A stretch of DNA of 64,000 bases, taken from positions 31,492-95,491 of the forward strand of contig JASWJB010000157.1 in the NCBI GenBank assembly GCA_032433595.1, written 5' to 3'. How positions within the stretch are numbered: position 1 is the stretch's first letter; each line of letters begins with the position of its first letter. Source of the stretch: Conoideocrella luteorostrata (Eukaryota; Ascomycota; Sordariomycetes; Hypocreales; Clavicipitaceae). Position numbers and translations under genes: made by a program. Below, in pieces: positions 43,061-56,242 of the stretch. The notes beneath the pieces were generated by a model, which was not told where the DNA came from, searched no databases, and was given only the letters and a program-made list of their open reading frames with translations.

Positions 43061-43682
43061 TTTGTATGACAATTTCAGCCCAAGTTCCCTCTTATGAAGA
43101 CAAATTACAAAGAACAACAAAAGGTCTCAGCAGCATAGCCGCGAGCAAGCTATATCTGTTACCCTTTGACCTCTCAGTCGTCTCCTCTCAGAGGCTTGAA
43201 TTCAATTTGTTTCGGAAAAGACAAACAGCACTTTAGAGTAGTAGTGCTTGACATGATCATTCATGACTATCCTTGATAAAGACTGGGATAGAGCTAGAAC
43301 TCTAGTTGAGATCATTTTATTGGCCCGTTGGCTCTTTCACAAGGCCATTCCCCTCTCCCTAATAAGGCAAATGGTATGGGTGTTCACACCACCTCTACAT
43401 CTGGGGTATATATACGCTCCCTATATGAATACGTTTCTTTCCCACCCTTCTTGCTTTCTTCCAGAAGTCTTATTCACCCCATTCCACAAAGGAACCTACT
43501 CGGCGTCGAAGTGGGCCTTGGAGATCGTGACCGACACCTTTCGGCTCGAACTGGCTCCGTTTGGCGCTGATGTACTTCGAGTGATCACTGGCGGTATAAA
43601 ATCACAGGGCCAGACATATTTTGGAGATTTAAAACTCCTGTCTCAGTCGTTATATAAGGCCATTGACGGACACGATTGTTAA
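43061..43682 (+). pseudogene. Short-chain dehydrogenase relic
   Basis: The best part, at about 43480-43682, reads KGTYSASKWALEIVTDTFRL and ELAPFGADVLRVITGGIKSQ. It contains the SDR active-site YSASK and the following helix, of the type seen in 1-acyldihydroxyacetone-phosphate reductase-like SDRs. Upstream pieces (about 43075-43190, with KLYLLPFDLSVVSS) may be the strand-beta-4 region, but the nucleotide-binding glycine motif and the NAG motif are not seen in order. The gene is a fragment with frame changes. Confidence 0.55.
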
Positions 43683-45395
43683 TAGAACTCAATGTAACGA
43701 CGGAATGAATAGGAGGCTTCGATGGAGTACGCCGAATCGGTGACGAACCGGATCTTCAAACGCAGTACAGAGCGTTTCTGGTGTGGTGTTCGTGCAGACG
43801 GAGCTAGGATGGCTACAACATCGACCGTGCCCTGGTCTACTATGGGCGCCGGGATAGTTACTGTTGGGAACGGGGCTGGAGGCTCTGTGGCTCTGCCCTC
43901 AGAGACATAAGGGCACGCGGAGCCAGGTATCGATAACGGTATTTGAGCCCCCGATCCAATCATAAATTACAGTTAACCAGCGTTATAATTCATAGAGGCA
44001 AGTCTGTAAAGGATGGGACTACTTGCCACATGGAATGGCATTGCGTGCAGCATGAATCCGCGAGACTAATTGAGTGATGACAGAATCGTAAGGACAAAGC
44101 CAACAAATGGTTAGTTGGTTACGGAGTACGGAGCGCATTGTAGTACGGTTGTGTTGGCGCGGTTCATTGGCCATGGACACCTGTCTAGCAAGTGACAGGT
44201 GACCCACAATTGCGCGACGAGACAATGACAGGGTGGCACTGACATGATCGCAATGAAACTAAATTCACGACGCAAGGAGGGATAGCCAAGCCCAAGGCCT
44301 CGCAGAGAAAACGCATCATGAGGGGCAGTATGGCAGCGGTGAGAAAAGCACATTGATAATGCCACGCAGCAAATGCATCGTGCCCGGCATCATCCATCCA
44401 CCTGACCTCCGGCCTTACCCTTCCGTCAACTGCCGCGCCACGAACGTCCAGCATCATTAAACTCATCAAAGTCGCAGGCATTGCCCAGCCACCGCGGACC
44501 CTTGCCTTTCCAGAACGGTCGAGAAAGTCGCTGTAGAGAGCCAAACTAGGAAATTTACGGGTTTCTCAGTTCTGGTATACTCCTGGTTTCGCCACCGGTT
44601 TTGGCATCTCTGGATACAGGTTGGCTTCCTGTCCATGACACTTGCTGCGTCCCCTCAAACGCTTTGAAACTGGCGCTTTCACTAATCCAACCACCACGCG
44701 CACTCTCAAATAGGCCCGCCAAGCAGTCTCGCTTGCGTCTGTCGAATCCAGAAGCGTTTGTGCCAACGTTGGGACTACGTCTCGTCTTTTGCCCTCATCT
44801 TCTCGAATTCGTCGCATCTCGTTGAAGCTCGGTTTCATCTGCCTCACCCGATGATGGGACGGATCTCCGTCAATCTAGCTTGACGTTATGCGCGACACAA
44901 AGGGCGAACCTTCGTCTCCGCTCCCCCCTCAGCGCGCGCATCATCATGATTCTCAATTTAGTGCGGCAAGCGACGATCCGATGTCCCCGTCGGTTACCTG
45001 AGCCTTTCGTCTGGTAACTTGTTGCCTACCCCAAGGTGTTCGGCAGTCTACCTCCGCATACCGGATGACTGGAAGAGAGGCTCGCATGGGTTGTATGGGC
45101 TGCATGAGATTGCATGGGTTGCTCATGTCAGGAGTGTCCGATTGGCTGCTATCTTTCTGATGCGACAGATCATTCCTGCCCTGGCTGTTGTTGACTCTGG
45201 CTATCCTCAGGCGGATCACCTGTTCTGGCGCATATATAACATCAAGACCTGAATGCCTTCGTCGCTTTGCGTTGGCAAGTTCTATCTCCCCAAGCAGTAG
45301 AGACAGTAATGGCCAGCGTTGATGCACGTCGATATTAAAGAGTGCATTCCATGTAGTGTCTTATACCTCTCATTACTGTTCATGAAAACTAGACT
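43683..45395. other. Intergenic before the bZIP gene
   Basis: Several short frames overlap on both strands between 43680 and 45330, none with a recognisable motif. A TTACGGAGTACGGAG motif pair occurs at about 44119-44132. The last kilobase should contain the bZIP promoter; no clear TATA box was found. Confidence 0.4.
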
Positions 45396-46241
45396 ATGCC
45401 ACCCCTCATGTCCGCTGAACGAACGGATCCTTCAAATCGAAAAGGTGCGTTGAACTTCATGTCGCCATGTTGACGAAAGGACAATAATCGAACCAGTCTC
45501 TCAGGTAATCGAAGCATCGACAACCTGAGCGCAACTCAGCGTGCACGCAAAAGAGCAAACGACCGCGTTGCAAAACGCAACAGTCGGGCTCGGGCTAAAG
45601 AACACCTCCGTCATCTCGAATCAGAGCTACGACGCCTCCATAGAGTCGAGCAGGTCGCTTGGTCGCTACAGCAGCAGAACGCGGCGCTGGATAGGGAGCT
45701 CCAGCTCCTGAAGAGGACAACTGGAAGTTCATACGCGGATCGACCCGTCAGGACTTGGCACAGCGAGGACCTTCCCGACGCACCACACGGCTTGCATAGC
45801 TTGGGTGTCTTGTATGAGGATATCGGCCCGAACGGACACATGGCAGTGCCGCGATCCTTGACACAGCAATCAATGATTCGCGATGCAAACACGACCTTCC
45901 AAGTTCGTGATTCAAGTTACAATGGGCTCGGCCATGACGCTACATCGGCCAGTACGTACGGATCCGTCAGTCCTCGCACATTACCGAGCACAGCGAACAG
46001 GCTTGATGAGGCAGAAGAGCTCAAGAAGCGGCTAGCCGTCACACATATTATGAGCAACTACGGACACATGTCCAGCATGATAAGTCCCCAACCAGCCACG
46101 AGTGTACCTTTTCATACAGCAAGTTCTAGCAGGTGCTTGACTCCCACCGCCGGCTACTATTCGGACAGCAGCTCCGCGCCGCACACAGCAGAGGCAGCTC
46201 AGGGTTTCTTGGGAAGCCACCTGCCACAATTTCCGGGTTAA
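45396..46241 (+). CDS. bZIP transcription factor
   Basis: Two exons, 45396-45444 and 45505-46241, separated by a 60-base intron, give 261 residues. The basic region is QRARKRANDRVAKRNSRARA (about residues 28-47), of the fungal type with RANDR-x3-R in place of the common NxxAAxxCR pattern. It continues into a leucine-rich zipper with HLRHLESELRRLHRVE and LQQQNAALDRELQLL. The rest is low complexity with Ser, Thr, His and Pro and no other domain. It should bind DNA as a dimer in the nucleus; targets are unknown. The start is chosen because it makes the intron frame close and adds the short MPPLMSAERTD leader common in this group. Confidence 0.82.
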
Positions 46242-48868
46242 ACTCTCAATTGTGTTGCAGCGTGTTATTTCAGCACCTCTACATGCAATGAAACTTTATA
46301 TGGCGTTTTAGTGACGGCACAGGTCAATAGACTCATGATTCCCTTGAGTTTTCACAAGCTCACACCCCGGCGGCGGAGGCGGGCGACACCGTAGTATTGT
46401 TTTTTGATGGGTGTGTTTCTGTTGTACATGGTATTAGATGGGGCGCAGGTGGCATTTCTTTTTTACATCATAAATATGAATCTCATTATTGCCAGTACAT
46501 GGCGTTTGCAATCCGTTTCGCCTCCTTACAACTTGTCATCTCAATTTGCCAAGAGCTACATCCCCTACAATGATACACTCCGTCAAACACCAGCAAGTCC
46601 ACGGCCTTATTATGCCTCGGCTGCATCATCGTAAAACAGAAGCGGCCAATATATCGCATAAGCGTCGTCTATGTTTTATCCTGACGATCTCTACCAATAT
46701 ATCATGCCCGCCTCACGACACCGGAAGAACGAAACGAAAGCGAGCATCTTGAACCCCCGAGACCGGCGTCGCCGATGACAGGGCGTCCCCAACCACATGA
46801 AAGCAATAAAATCGAGACAACGGGAAACAAACGTTTATTTACGTGAGTAGCTTCGAATGCGTTGCCGAAAATAGCATGATTTGCTTCCGTCTGGTTCTTC
46901 AGGCCACCCCATCGCGTGGCGGGCTGCAAAATCTATGCGATCTGGGGTAAGTTCGGCGATGAGAACAATGACGACGCGCTGGCGATCTAAACTTTCATGC
47001 ATTTTGATTTAGTGTGTTTCACGCTCGAAAACAACGGCGGTGCACTTTGTTCATGCGGCGGACGTCAGCGACCGCCGCCACCGCGATACTTAAGGTGGGC
47101 AGGGCTACAAGATCAGCTGTGCCTCGGTCAGTGTCACCTAGAAGAGTGAAACACCATCCCGAGGTAAAAGGTACTGTTTGTTGTTTATCCTTCCATCTGG
47201 TTTGTTTGTTTGTTTGCTTGCGTGCGGTCTTGTGATACGCCACTACCATCCACCACTGTGGTTAACGGTCCAACTAGCCGCTATCTACCTAGGCATAGTC
47301 GATCTACTAATGGCTTCTTGGGCGAGTTGTATAGCTATTTCTCCGGATGCGAGAGTTCATGTTTACGTCGCGCCCTGGAAGAGCCCATGGCTTGGTGTTG
47401 AAGTACCACGGCCCACAGTCTAACACAACAGCAACACATTCATTGTTCCGGCTAGGCAGAAACATAGATAGTAGGATGAGTCCAAAGCCATTTTATTATT
47501 AGTCATCATTGCAAAGAAGCCTCCAATGATTTGCTGCACCACCTATTTGCCCTGATCAGATTCGGTGTACAGAGGTGTGATTTCTGGTGAATCAGATGAT
47601 GTTAAGGAACTTCCCACTGGTAGATTATCCGGCTGTGTACTTTGTGATAGTAATACGATTCTTAAATTTCCATTTAGTTTCTCTGACGAGTTCGCCCAAA
47701 TAGGAGACCGGCAAAACCACGATCACTGTAGCCTCTGGATAATTAGAAAAGACCAGGAAGGACATTTACGGCTTTTTTGATAGTATCTAGGACTATACGA
47801 CTCTGATGGCTTCTTAGTCCTAACCTGTATGGAAAATTCTGGGCACCTCATAAATCAATATCGAAGCAACACGCCGTCAACATGTCAGAAGCATGCCCAA
47901 CGAGCTATCGAAATCCAACCGAGGTGCGCTGCATGAGGTCAAGGTAAGTGACGATACGAACATTTCTATAGATGCAATTAGTTATCGTTATATTATACAT
48001 ATCATATGCAACGACGTGGCAACAAAACTCCACAGAAATCACTACTTCTCGCTTCCAACTTCGCCATGGCGCCGCGCATCTCAGCACTTGGAAATGCTGA
48101 CTTTCAAGCTGAAATACATTTGTGCATTACCTCGCTCGTCTGAGCTGGGGCTCCGTTGCATTGTTGTATCCGCCGCTGACTATTATTTGTAATATATGAC
48201 GGCCAAACAAGGGGAAAATATTCAAATAATACCCTCCGGAATATCTGTTTCCACAATGGCTATGCCCTTCGTCACAGCCAGTCAATGAGCACTGTATACG
48301 AGAGATCTAGACCCCTCTGCTGTAGAGGAAGCAACAGATAGTCTCTTCGAGCACCGTCAGCTGCCGGAATAGCCTATTGCGCTACTGCGGCCGAGATAAA
48401 AACACAGACCATCGCTGACTTGAGGCAAAACAACCATCAAACGATTTTCGTTCAAATCATCCATGCCGCGACGCCATATGCAGTAAACTATTATCAATCA
48501 CCGCAGTCGCATCATGTTCACGGTACCAAAATCCACAGGTTCCAATCACCACCCCGGCAAAAACGTTGATTCTCGTGCACCCATGATTCAAGTGACGCAG
48601 ATTCGTCAGTGATTGTCTTGTGCAACGACATCTATATATATCCCGCTCCAGCCCATACCAGGGTATGACAGAGACAAACCTCACAATTGCAAGCCACTTG
48701 ACCGCGAAAAACATCATATTGAGAAGTTTACTCCAGTCACGTCCAGATCCAGCCCACCCCCCACGAGCCGCCCGTCAATCACTCACACTGGTACAAACAA
48801 AACAATTGTTCGACTTCAGTATTCGGGGCTTCTCTAGCATCTCAAACCTGGTTTGATTCTTGGTCCCC
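46242..48868. other. Gene-free stretch of 2.6 kb
   Basis: No gene can be supported. Short frames at 46404-46752, 47014-47423 and 47893-48192 have no family resemblance. A (GTTT)n-like run lies near 47200. A possible start MSEACPTSYRNPTE at 47882 is not followed by recognisable exons. Confidence 0.35.
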
Positions 48869-49219
48869 ATGAGTCAAGTACTTCGACACGCACTTATGGC
48901 CGCCGAGGCACGAATCGCTGAGAATACCAGAGAGAAAGAAAAGGTCATGACCACCATAGGCATGATCGACACAGAAATTCACGAAAGCACAAGGTTCCTG
49001 GCGGAGAGAGAGCAACAGAGAGCAGTTGCGCAGTTCGCTCGGCCAAGGACGACGCAGCTAGATCAGGATGTGAGGTGGCTAACAAGTGAAGTGAATGTTT
49101 TGAGGGCGACCTTGGCCGCTCTGCACAGAACCAAAGAAGTTACTCTGACGCAGATGAGGATACTGGACGATAAATTGGCGGGGGATAGACGCTTACTTGT
49201 GGTTTGTCGGCCTGGTTGA
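48869..49219 (+). CDS. Small coiled-coil protein
   Basis: The ATG at 48869 opens a 116-residue frame that is almost entirely alpha-helical with heptad spacing, for example EARIAENTREKEKVMTT, LDQDVRWLTSEVNVLRATL and TLTQMRILDDKLAGDRRL. A 9-base in-frame extension upstream lacks an ATG. It could act as a structural or adaptor protein. No family is recognised, and no intron is needed. Coding confidence comes from the regular coiled-coil pattern rather than from homology. Confidence 0.5.
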   Translation: MSQVLRHALMAAEARIAENTREKEKVMTTIGMIDTEIHESTRFLAEREQQRAVAQFARPRTTQLDQDVRWLTSEVNVLRATLAALHRTKEVTLTQMRILDDKLAGDRRLLVVCRPG

Positions 49220-49405
49220 AGGGTTCGCTAATGTATTTCCACTACTTGGTCAGGGACAGTGATAAACAAGATATTTGTTAGGCTGGATAAGCGTTTCGAG
49301 ACGATTACCGTGTGGTCCTGAGTATTTTATCGTGCGGTGTCTTTTTTTGAATACAAATAGCACATGACATAAATTGATCAATCGACACTATTGCCTTCTC
49401 CGCCT

Positions 49406-49669
49406 CTAATAAGTGGTGTCGCCCATAGCTACTCTGTCAACAGCAGATACCTCGGCGGACATTTGAATGATCCACAGGTCGATATATGTTTTCGTGTTGG
49501 CTTCATCGTGTCGAGATGCTTCTAACGTATCGAATCCATGCGCTGCGGCAACATTGAGCTTGTACTTCAGTGCCAAGTCTTCCAGCATGACTATGTAATC
49601 CAAATCCGGTTCAACGATAGCATCCTTAATTTTCTTGTTCCTCGTCACACCACGTAGTATGTTCTGCAC
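49406..49669 (-). CDS. Possible 3' exon of an unknown gene
   Basis: An 87-codon open segment reads NKKIKDAIVEPDLDYIVMLE, ALKYKLNVAAAHGFDTLEAS and IDLWIIQMSAEVSAVDR before a TAG at 49406. It is preceded directly by a splice-acceptor-like CTTACCAG and has no ATG at its start, so it looks like a last exon. No upstream exon could be found in the next few hundred bases, which are non-coding. It may be a remnant. No family is recognised. Confidence 0.3.
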   Translation of the reverse strand: MQNILRGVTRNKKIKDAIVEPDLDYIVMLEDLALKYKLNVAAAHGFDTLEASRHDEANTKTYIDLWIIQMSAEVSAVDRVAMGDTTY

Positions 49670-51531
49670 TGGTAAGTGAGAAAATCAGCAAACTCTCTAA
49701 GTAGTGGTCCTGTAAAAACTGCTCCCCTTTCTCACCATCCCATACATATTATACAGCTGGATTACTGTTACGTGCTGGGTTCGTCTAGTGGGATGCTAGA
49801 TTCTGCACGTGTATTGTCGAATGGATTTATGTAACAAAGGGTTATCAAGGCATGGGTGATCATAGAATAAATCACAATAATGCGATTCTTAGATGTGTAA
49901 TAATTGTTGTTGAGATCATCTACTGCTGTGTTGAAACCTCCCTTATATGGGATGGTTCCGACACATGAGTGTCTGTTTTCGACTAGGCTATCCTGCTCGC
50001 AACAAGCTTAGTAAACTAATAAGATTAGTTTAAATTAATATCTTTATATTACTTACTATAAGAATAAATATTTTAATAAAGTTCAATAGGCTAACAAAAA
50101 AGAGATAAGTAAAATATAATAAATTTAGGATAGTACTGTAACCCGGTATTGTTGGTCAATGTTCTCTGGCAGGCTACAGCAGGCATTTAATGTGTTTGTA
50201 CCAGCATCACATAAGTCCATGAGGGACACCAAACCCCCCCCCCCAAAAAAAATTTAAAACGTAAATTTAGGATAGAAATTATAGTAAAATAAAATTAAGT
50301 TCATATAAATGTAAAGTTAAAGATCTAGAAGTTAAGAGACAAAAGACGTTAATAGACGAAGAAGTTGATGGATGAAAGAAGTTGGGACAGTGCGGCTGCG
50401 GGGTCAAAGTTTTTTGACGCACCATATGGCGGAGCTGACAGGTGCACGCCACCCGGAACTTGCTCCCCTTTGTGCATCTGAACGCCGTTAATCATCCCGT
50501 GCGATCTCAATCTAGACCTTCTGCAATGAGATTGGCAGGAAACTTGCCGCACCTGTCATATGTTTCGCAAGGGCCGTGAACGAACGCACGGCACATTGAC
50601 AAGAATCAATCCCGAATCTTGTGGGTCGCATCTTGGTACTACATGATACCCCTTTCGGCAGATAAAATCTCGGAATGACATCTTTCAACATCCTTGTCGG
50701 AAGGTCGCCATTGTGAGAAATTCCCGGAAGATTGATTAGCAACCTGGTCGGAGTTGGAGTTGCACATTGGTGTGCTGTCGTTAGGCAATGCGGCGGATGC
50801 ATGTGACCCGACGGCAAAAACATCGCGAAAACAAGTCAGAGATGCTGACTGAATCGACGGACGACACGTCTGGTGCTCTATTACAGGCACTGAATAGTAT
50901 GCTGCGGTTAATGAACTCGAGCATAGCTCACGCAGATCTCTCTTCTCCCCCCTTCTCTCTCCCGCTTCGATAGGTCAATTTGTCCATTTATTCGTCATCG
51001 CCTCCGGAACCGCTACCTAGATTAGGCTCCTCGTCGCATTTGGAAGATGCGTCAATACGTGGTACGGTGATTAGCCCTCCTTTGTCAGAGTATCTGTTTG
51101 TCTGGAATGAGCTGTTTCGTTCTGTGAGCTGGTTTGAAGAGGTCCAGCATCTCCATTTCCGCCTCGTCAGCACAGCTGCAAAATTTCGAAGATCGGAAAG
51201 AGAACAGGACTGGTACCTTCCTTCCCACATTACCGGCAATTCTAAGATTCCAAGAGTTGCTCTTGCGGCCATAATTCAGATCCGATTCACATTTGCCGAA
51301 AGGAAGAGAAAATGGCCATAGCAAGAGCACGCCGCGTCAATCTGCTTACGCGGAGCGTGCACACAACACGTCTCATCGCCTCGCTGGGAGTTTCTCTCCA
51401 ACCTTGACCTCCTACCACAACTCCCTCGATCGGCGCGAACTGCTCCAACCACAATTCCGGTACATTTTTCCTGCATTCTTAGTCACAAGCAACCATATAT
51501 TTTGTTGTATTATTTTGTCAGTAACAGCCGC
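49670..51531. other. Gene-free stretch with AT-rich core
   Basis: Between about 50005 and 50345 the DNA is strongly AT-rich with a CCCCCCCCCCC-AAAAAAAAA junction near 50240. No coding region is recognised on either side. Confidence 0.4.
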
Positions 51532-52212
51532 ATGACACGACTTCCACCCTTCTCTTTTCTCCTCCTTCCCTCAGACGCGCCCTCACGAGGACCAAGCAAC
51601 GCCAATAATTCAATGACGCATTGCTTCTCAGCTGGCGGATTCGGCCATACCTCCGGCGTGCCTGGACAAGGATACAGCTACTCAACCCTTGCAAACTCTG
51701 TGCCACCAGTCCAAAATTGGGACGGCAAAGCATCCTGTACCGGATCGTTCTCTACACTACGTCGAAGCTCTCTGGGTATAAATGGGCGTCCTATCGTCGA
51801 TAGGCGCTACTCTCCGCCTCCTAGACAACGTGCCGAAACTGGCCCCGCGTCTGGATTTGCATCTCTACCGTCGGGCATGGCTCTGCCAAAGACAACGCAC
51901 AACAGAGGAGCATTAAAGACATGTCCTATGCCATTAGAGAAGCCAAGGACTTCGAGCCGATCAGCTGCACCACCTAAGTCATCCACCAAGCCAACCAAAA
52001 AAACCGAAAATAAGCCATGCACAGACAAGCCAACTGGTAGAAAGAGGAATCACACCAAGGGTGGCGATAGCAGGAGGAGCGAGCGTCGGCCCAGCGTCAG
52101 TAGCTCACAGTCAAAACCTGCGGTGAAAGTACCAGGCGACCCCGGCGGAGGTAGAAAACCAGCATCAGCAAAGGAAAAGCCCAAACCGAAAAGTAGGTGG
52201 TCATGCTTTTGA
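51532..52212 (+). CDS. Basic low-complexity protein of unknown function
   Basis: From the ATG at 51532 the frame gives 226 residues. The N-terminal part is Ser/Gly-rich (GGFGHTSGVPGQGYSYS). The C-terminal third is strongly basic and disordered, with KSSTKPTKKTENKPCTDK, TGRKRNHTKGGDSRRSERR and an end SAKEKPKPKSRWSCF. Such tails can bind nucleic acid or act as nuclear signals. There is no known domain. An upstream exon is possible because sequence before the ATG is pyrimidine-rich and ends in CAG-like acceptors, but none was found. Confidence 0.45.
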   Translation: MTRLPPFSFLLLPSDAPSRGPSNANNSMTHCFSAGGFGHTSGVPGQGYSYSTLANSVPPVQNWDGKASCTGSFSTLRRSSLGINGRPIVDRRYSPPPRQRAETGPASGFASLPSGMALPKTTHNRGALKTCPMPLEKPRTSSRSAAPPKSSTKPTKKTENKPCTDKPTGRKRNHTKGGDSRRSERRPSVSSSQSKPAVKVPGDPGGGRKPASAKEKPKPKSRWSCF

Positions 52213-53778
52213 TGATCAATGCTGTTGGGCAAGTGTTACTCTAATTGATTTGAGGCTTCGCTGACGGCTTGGGGGTTCGACATAGTTTCTGGACTTGCGC
52301 TGCCAATACCACCGATTTTGTAATGGCGAGTTGAATACCTACTCATTGGCATGGTTTTGTTAATATAATTTTGTTTTCTGGTTCATCTTCTAACTTGAAT
52401 TTATGATTCCCATGAAATTAATCCTGTTGAAGACTCGTACAACGAAGCTTCAGGCCGACCTTCACCTGCATTGCCATGGAGCCAATGCAATCGCACTGCC
52501 CGTCACAAGCGCCGGTCAGGATGCAGATGTATCTCCGTACATATACTTCCTCCTTTCCACTATCGGTCATGCCCAAGAGGCTCAATTGGTACACGGATCC
52601 GTCAACGCCCAACATGCCCGAGCTTGGTAGTGGCCCAGTTGAAGGCAGTGGCGTGCGCCATCCGTGACAGACGCACGACTTCCGATCATGCCCAAAGCCA
52701 CCTTGTTGCAGTGAATGTTTTTAACGTAGCCAATATTCTGAATAGTATAGTTACCGCATATGGGATTAAGAACAGTACCAACTGCACTCCGTCTGGTGTT
52801 CGGCATCCAGTGCCCGTTTCACCAAGCAGTTACGCATCAGCCAAGGGTCGCCATCCGCGCAACTTCTCATGTTATTTCTGAATTCGCGTCTCGGGCGTCG
52901 TCGTATTGTAATAAGCAAATTTCCACAATTTAGATCAGATCAGGCAGTGGCCACAGCTAATGAATCAGGATTTTTACAGTCACTTCCCCCTGCATTACTG
53001 ATGGTACTATGAAACCAAATCCACCTCATGCAACAAGAGACGCCACGTTCATACCAAGCACAAGGTACCTACTCCGTACATGCATGACTATGAGGTCGCC
53101 AATTCGATTGTACTGTTGGGCAGCTCTTTTGTTTAGGCTGCGACTGGGAAGTCTGGGAGGGCCGGCGGGCGGATAGCGTTGTGTTATTTGGCGAGAGCTC
53201 TGACAAATTCACGGCTAGTCGTGTCGAATGGGAGCAGTTGAGAGAATACGCGGGTAGCCCCCGCGATATGTGTGAGCACCTGGGATAGACCACTACAACT
53301 CAGAGACAGACAGTCCAGTAAGAAAGTAAAAAGACAAAAAATAACTATCGAAATTCCAGCCCAGTTACACGCTTAGACTCAGCGCCTTCCATCGGCTGTG
53401 CCATAACAAATAAGGGGTATCTAAAAATGGATTTGAACGTGGCACATGAGGTTCTTTTTTCCCCGGTTCACCAGCCTTTGTATCGTTTCATGATCCCAGA
53501 CTTGGTGATATATCATTGAAATCTCACCCAAACCTTTTGTAACGTATGGTGACCATCCCTCGCCCCGAACCTAGTTGCTAAAAATAACAAAGTTAAAAGA
53601 ATGATAAAGCTTGCGAAGTAAGGTAAGAAGTCCATCATGAGAAAATTTTCTAATGCCTGGTGGTTTACATGCTATAGACTGCGTCATGAAACGAAAGTCC
53701 ACTGATTGATTTAAGAGAAGAAAAAATGCCATGCTCAGGGTTGTGTACGGGTAAAAAATGGTTCGGGTAGAGGGTCAG
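52213..53778. other. Intergenic
   Basis: Short frames near 52403-52881 on both strands have no supporting motif. A CTACTCCGTACATG motif lies near 53069. No repeats seen. Confidence 0.4.
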
Positions 53779-56242
53779 TCACGGAAAATTAGATTTCAAT
53801 AGTTCACTGCTATTGAAATGTCTGACCGTTTTGCGTTTCAGACGGAGAGAGCCCTCAGAAACGGCTCGGGACGGCTGGGAAAAGCTTTGTCGACCGCCGA
53901 GTGTTGTAGACCAGTCCGTGGTGAAAACTATGTTCTCGTCTCCCTTTTGGACCATGGTGTTATCACGCCACCAGTAATACATGACATCGGATTGCCAACG
54001 CCAGTAATCCCGAATCTTCAGACCGCGATGTGAACAGAACACGGATTGTAGAAGCATAACATGGAAGGTGGAAAGTCGCAGCTGATGAAGAAGCCATCTA
54101 TTCACCTGATGTGCTTGGTTGTCGGGTTCGTTTCCGTATATCAGTGCCTCTATCGTGCACTCTTTCGCCGCCAGTCGCTGTTTTTCGTTTTTGTTAGGAT
54201 CATTAGGCGGTAATCTAGTAGCAGCTCGCAAGGCCTGCTGTGCTGTCATGAGCTCCGGAGACGCTAGGAGGTGATAGGGCTGTGAAAGAAGTTCTGAATA
54301 GAGTGGGTTGCCAATGGAATGATGCCGTTTTAGAATAACGGCAGGATCCTCTAACTCAAGGTCCTCATACGGTATCCCCGGGTCCAAAACATAGGCCATC
54401 TGAACAGACAGGTGCTTCTTCATGACTCTTTTTTCTTGGCACAAGTGTTTGAGTCTCTGGACCTCTTTGTCCAGTTCCGTTATGGATGCGTTCATCCTTT
54501 CCTCCTCAGATGAAAATTCGGCGAAGAAGAAGTCTGCGTCGGCTGTAATACCTTGGCCAATGCTCTCTCGTAGGGCTCGCTGATCTTCATACTGGGAATG
54601 AACAAACATCAATTCCCTATGTTCTTCCTTTGCATTCTCCAGGTCTCCTACAGCCGTTGAGAATTCAGTGTAGAGCGGATGAATATCTTCCACAGGTTTG
54701 TCAGCCGATATACCAAGGAGCTCGTAGGGTGTCTCAAGCACTGATGTCACGCCTGTGGTGTTTTTTCCTGTCGGTATCGAAACAAGACCTCTCTCAGGAT
54801 CTTTTCCTGCCGATAAGAGGCTGAAAAACCTTGTTTCCAGCCCACTGAGCCACCTCTCCTCCTCATCAAGCTCGAGCTCAAGGCTTTCATAGGTTTCCTC
54901 CCTAGCATGATAATCTCTCCTCAATGCCAACATGTGGGCCATTCGACTGTCAAGTTTCTTGAGCGATGACTGAAACACATCGCTGCGCTGGCCAATTAGC
55001 AGGGGACGGATAACAGTAATGAACGAGTCCTCAGATTCATCCTTCCGCCGCCGCAGACTACGGAGGTCTCCCCGTATTCGGGCCATTTTCTGCCTGATGT
55101 CGTGAAGCCTGCCCCTCCCTTCTTTTAACTGTTGCCAGAGCTGTTCGACTTCGGCGTGTGATGAGCCGGTCCCCGACTGCCATTTTATCGTCTTGGGCGT
55201 TGATCGCTCTGGCGTCACTGAACCGGACGTATCTTGGGGTCGCATTCTTGCTGGGCTGTGGGACTTCTCATATTGTGTTACCCACTTAGTAATCCGGTTC
55301 GTAGCAGACGATCGGCTTGGTTGATTAGACAGGTGGCCTCTGTCATGAGCGGGAAGCCGAGGCGGGAACTCTCTGGCATTTCGATACGCAAATAGATCTT
55401 CCCATGAATCGTTTTCGGAGGTTATAGAACCCTCCACTCGATCCTCTGGTTGTACTGCACTACCACCTTCAAATTCATCATCCGGTGGAAGCCCCATCAA
55501 CGGCCCTAGTGGAATGAAGTTGCTTGGAACGTGGCCGCTTGGGGGGGTTCCGATCTGTGACGTCCCGTGTCTCAACGGTAACGGGGCCATATGGTGGCTG
55601 GCGTTCGATTGCTCTTGGATGAAAGATGGTGACAAGGGTCGCGAGGCAACCGGGGCGGGTTTTCGTAAAGCATGGTGACGTTTGAACCCGTCGTTGGGAG
55701 GAAAGGTTTGGGATAAAGTTGGTAGATGATCTAATACAGCGTGATATTAGAAACATGTCAAGCGAGATTATCTTGAGGAAGTGAGCTTGCGAACCAATCT
55801 TCGAGCTATGCGTGGCAGAGGACACGGTGGTAGGATACTCTAGGGATCGACGCGTCTGGTTAATTTGAGGCACGGTCGGTGAAAGTTGAGGACGCGACGG
55901 CAGTGGTGGTACGGCACCGGGGATGGGTATTGCCGGTGTTTTGCTAGCATGATGCGTTCGAGGCTCTGAAGTTGTAGAGGACCGTAGTCTCGAAGGTGAT
56001 GTCGAAGATGAAGAGGGGTCCGACTTTGTCTCTCTGCTGGAAGTGGTCGTCCAAGAATCGCCGGGCGGCTTCATATCGTCGTCGTCAACAGGTTGCATGG
56101 CAAGATGCAATATTTTGTTGCTGCTGCACCTTGCATCGAGCAGGGAGACTGCGTCAGCGACGGGCAGCCATGTCCTGTCTGGAATGAACACATCCGAGCC
56201 TGTCGAGTAGTGGCGGGAGACGGAGGGTAGTTCAGTCGGCAA
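53779..56242 (-). CDS. Large coiled-coil protein, fungal, unknown function
   Basis: Two exons, 56242-55795 and 55730-53779, joined by a 64-base intron (GTTCGC...TATTAG), give 799 residues. The first 330 residues are disordered and rich in Ser, Pro and Thr (SSSSTSPSRLRSSTTSE, PGAVPPLPSRPQLSP). Coiled-coil segments lie at about 340-380 (HAEVEQLWQQLKEGRGRL, DIRQKMARIRGDLRSLRRR), 405-445 (RREEYH-like LALRRDYHAREETYESLE) and 520-590. A conserved-looking C-terminal block contains NRWLLHQLRLSTFHVMLLQS and DYWRWQSDVMYYWW, which looks like a fungal domain I cannot name. There is no membrane segment. The ATG at 56242 is the first one in a frame that stays coding-like. Confidence 0.75.

Noticed and set aside
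52403..52881. Overlapping ORFs on both strands
   Set aside because: No codon or motif evidence favours any of them and no family is recognised.
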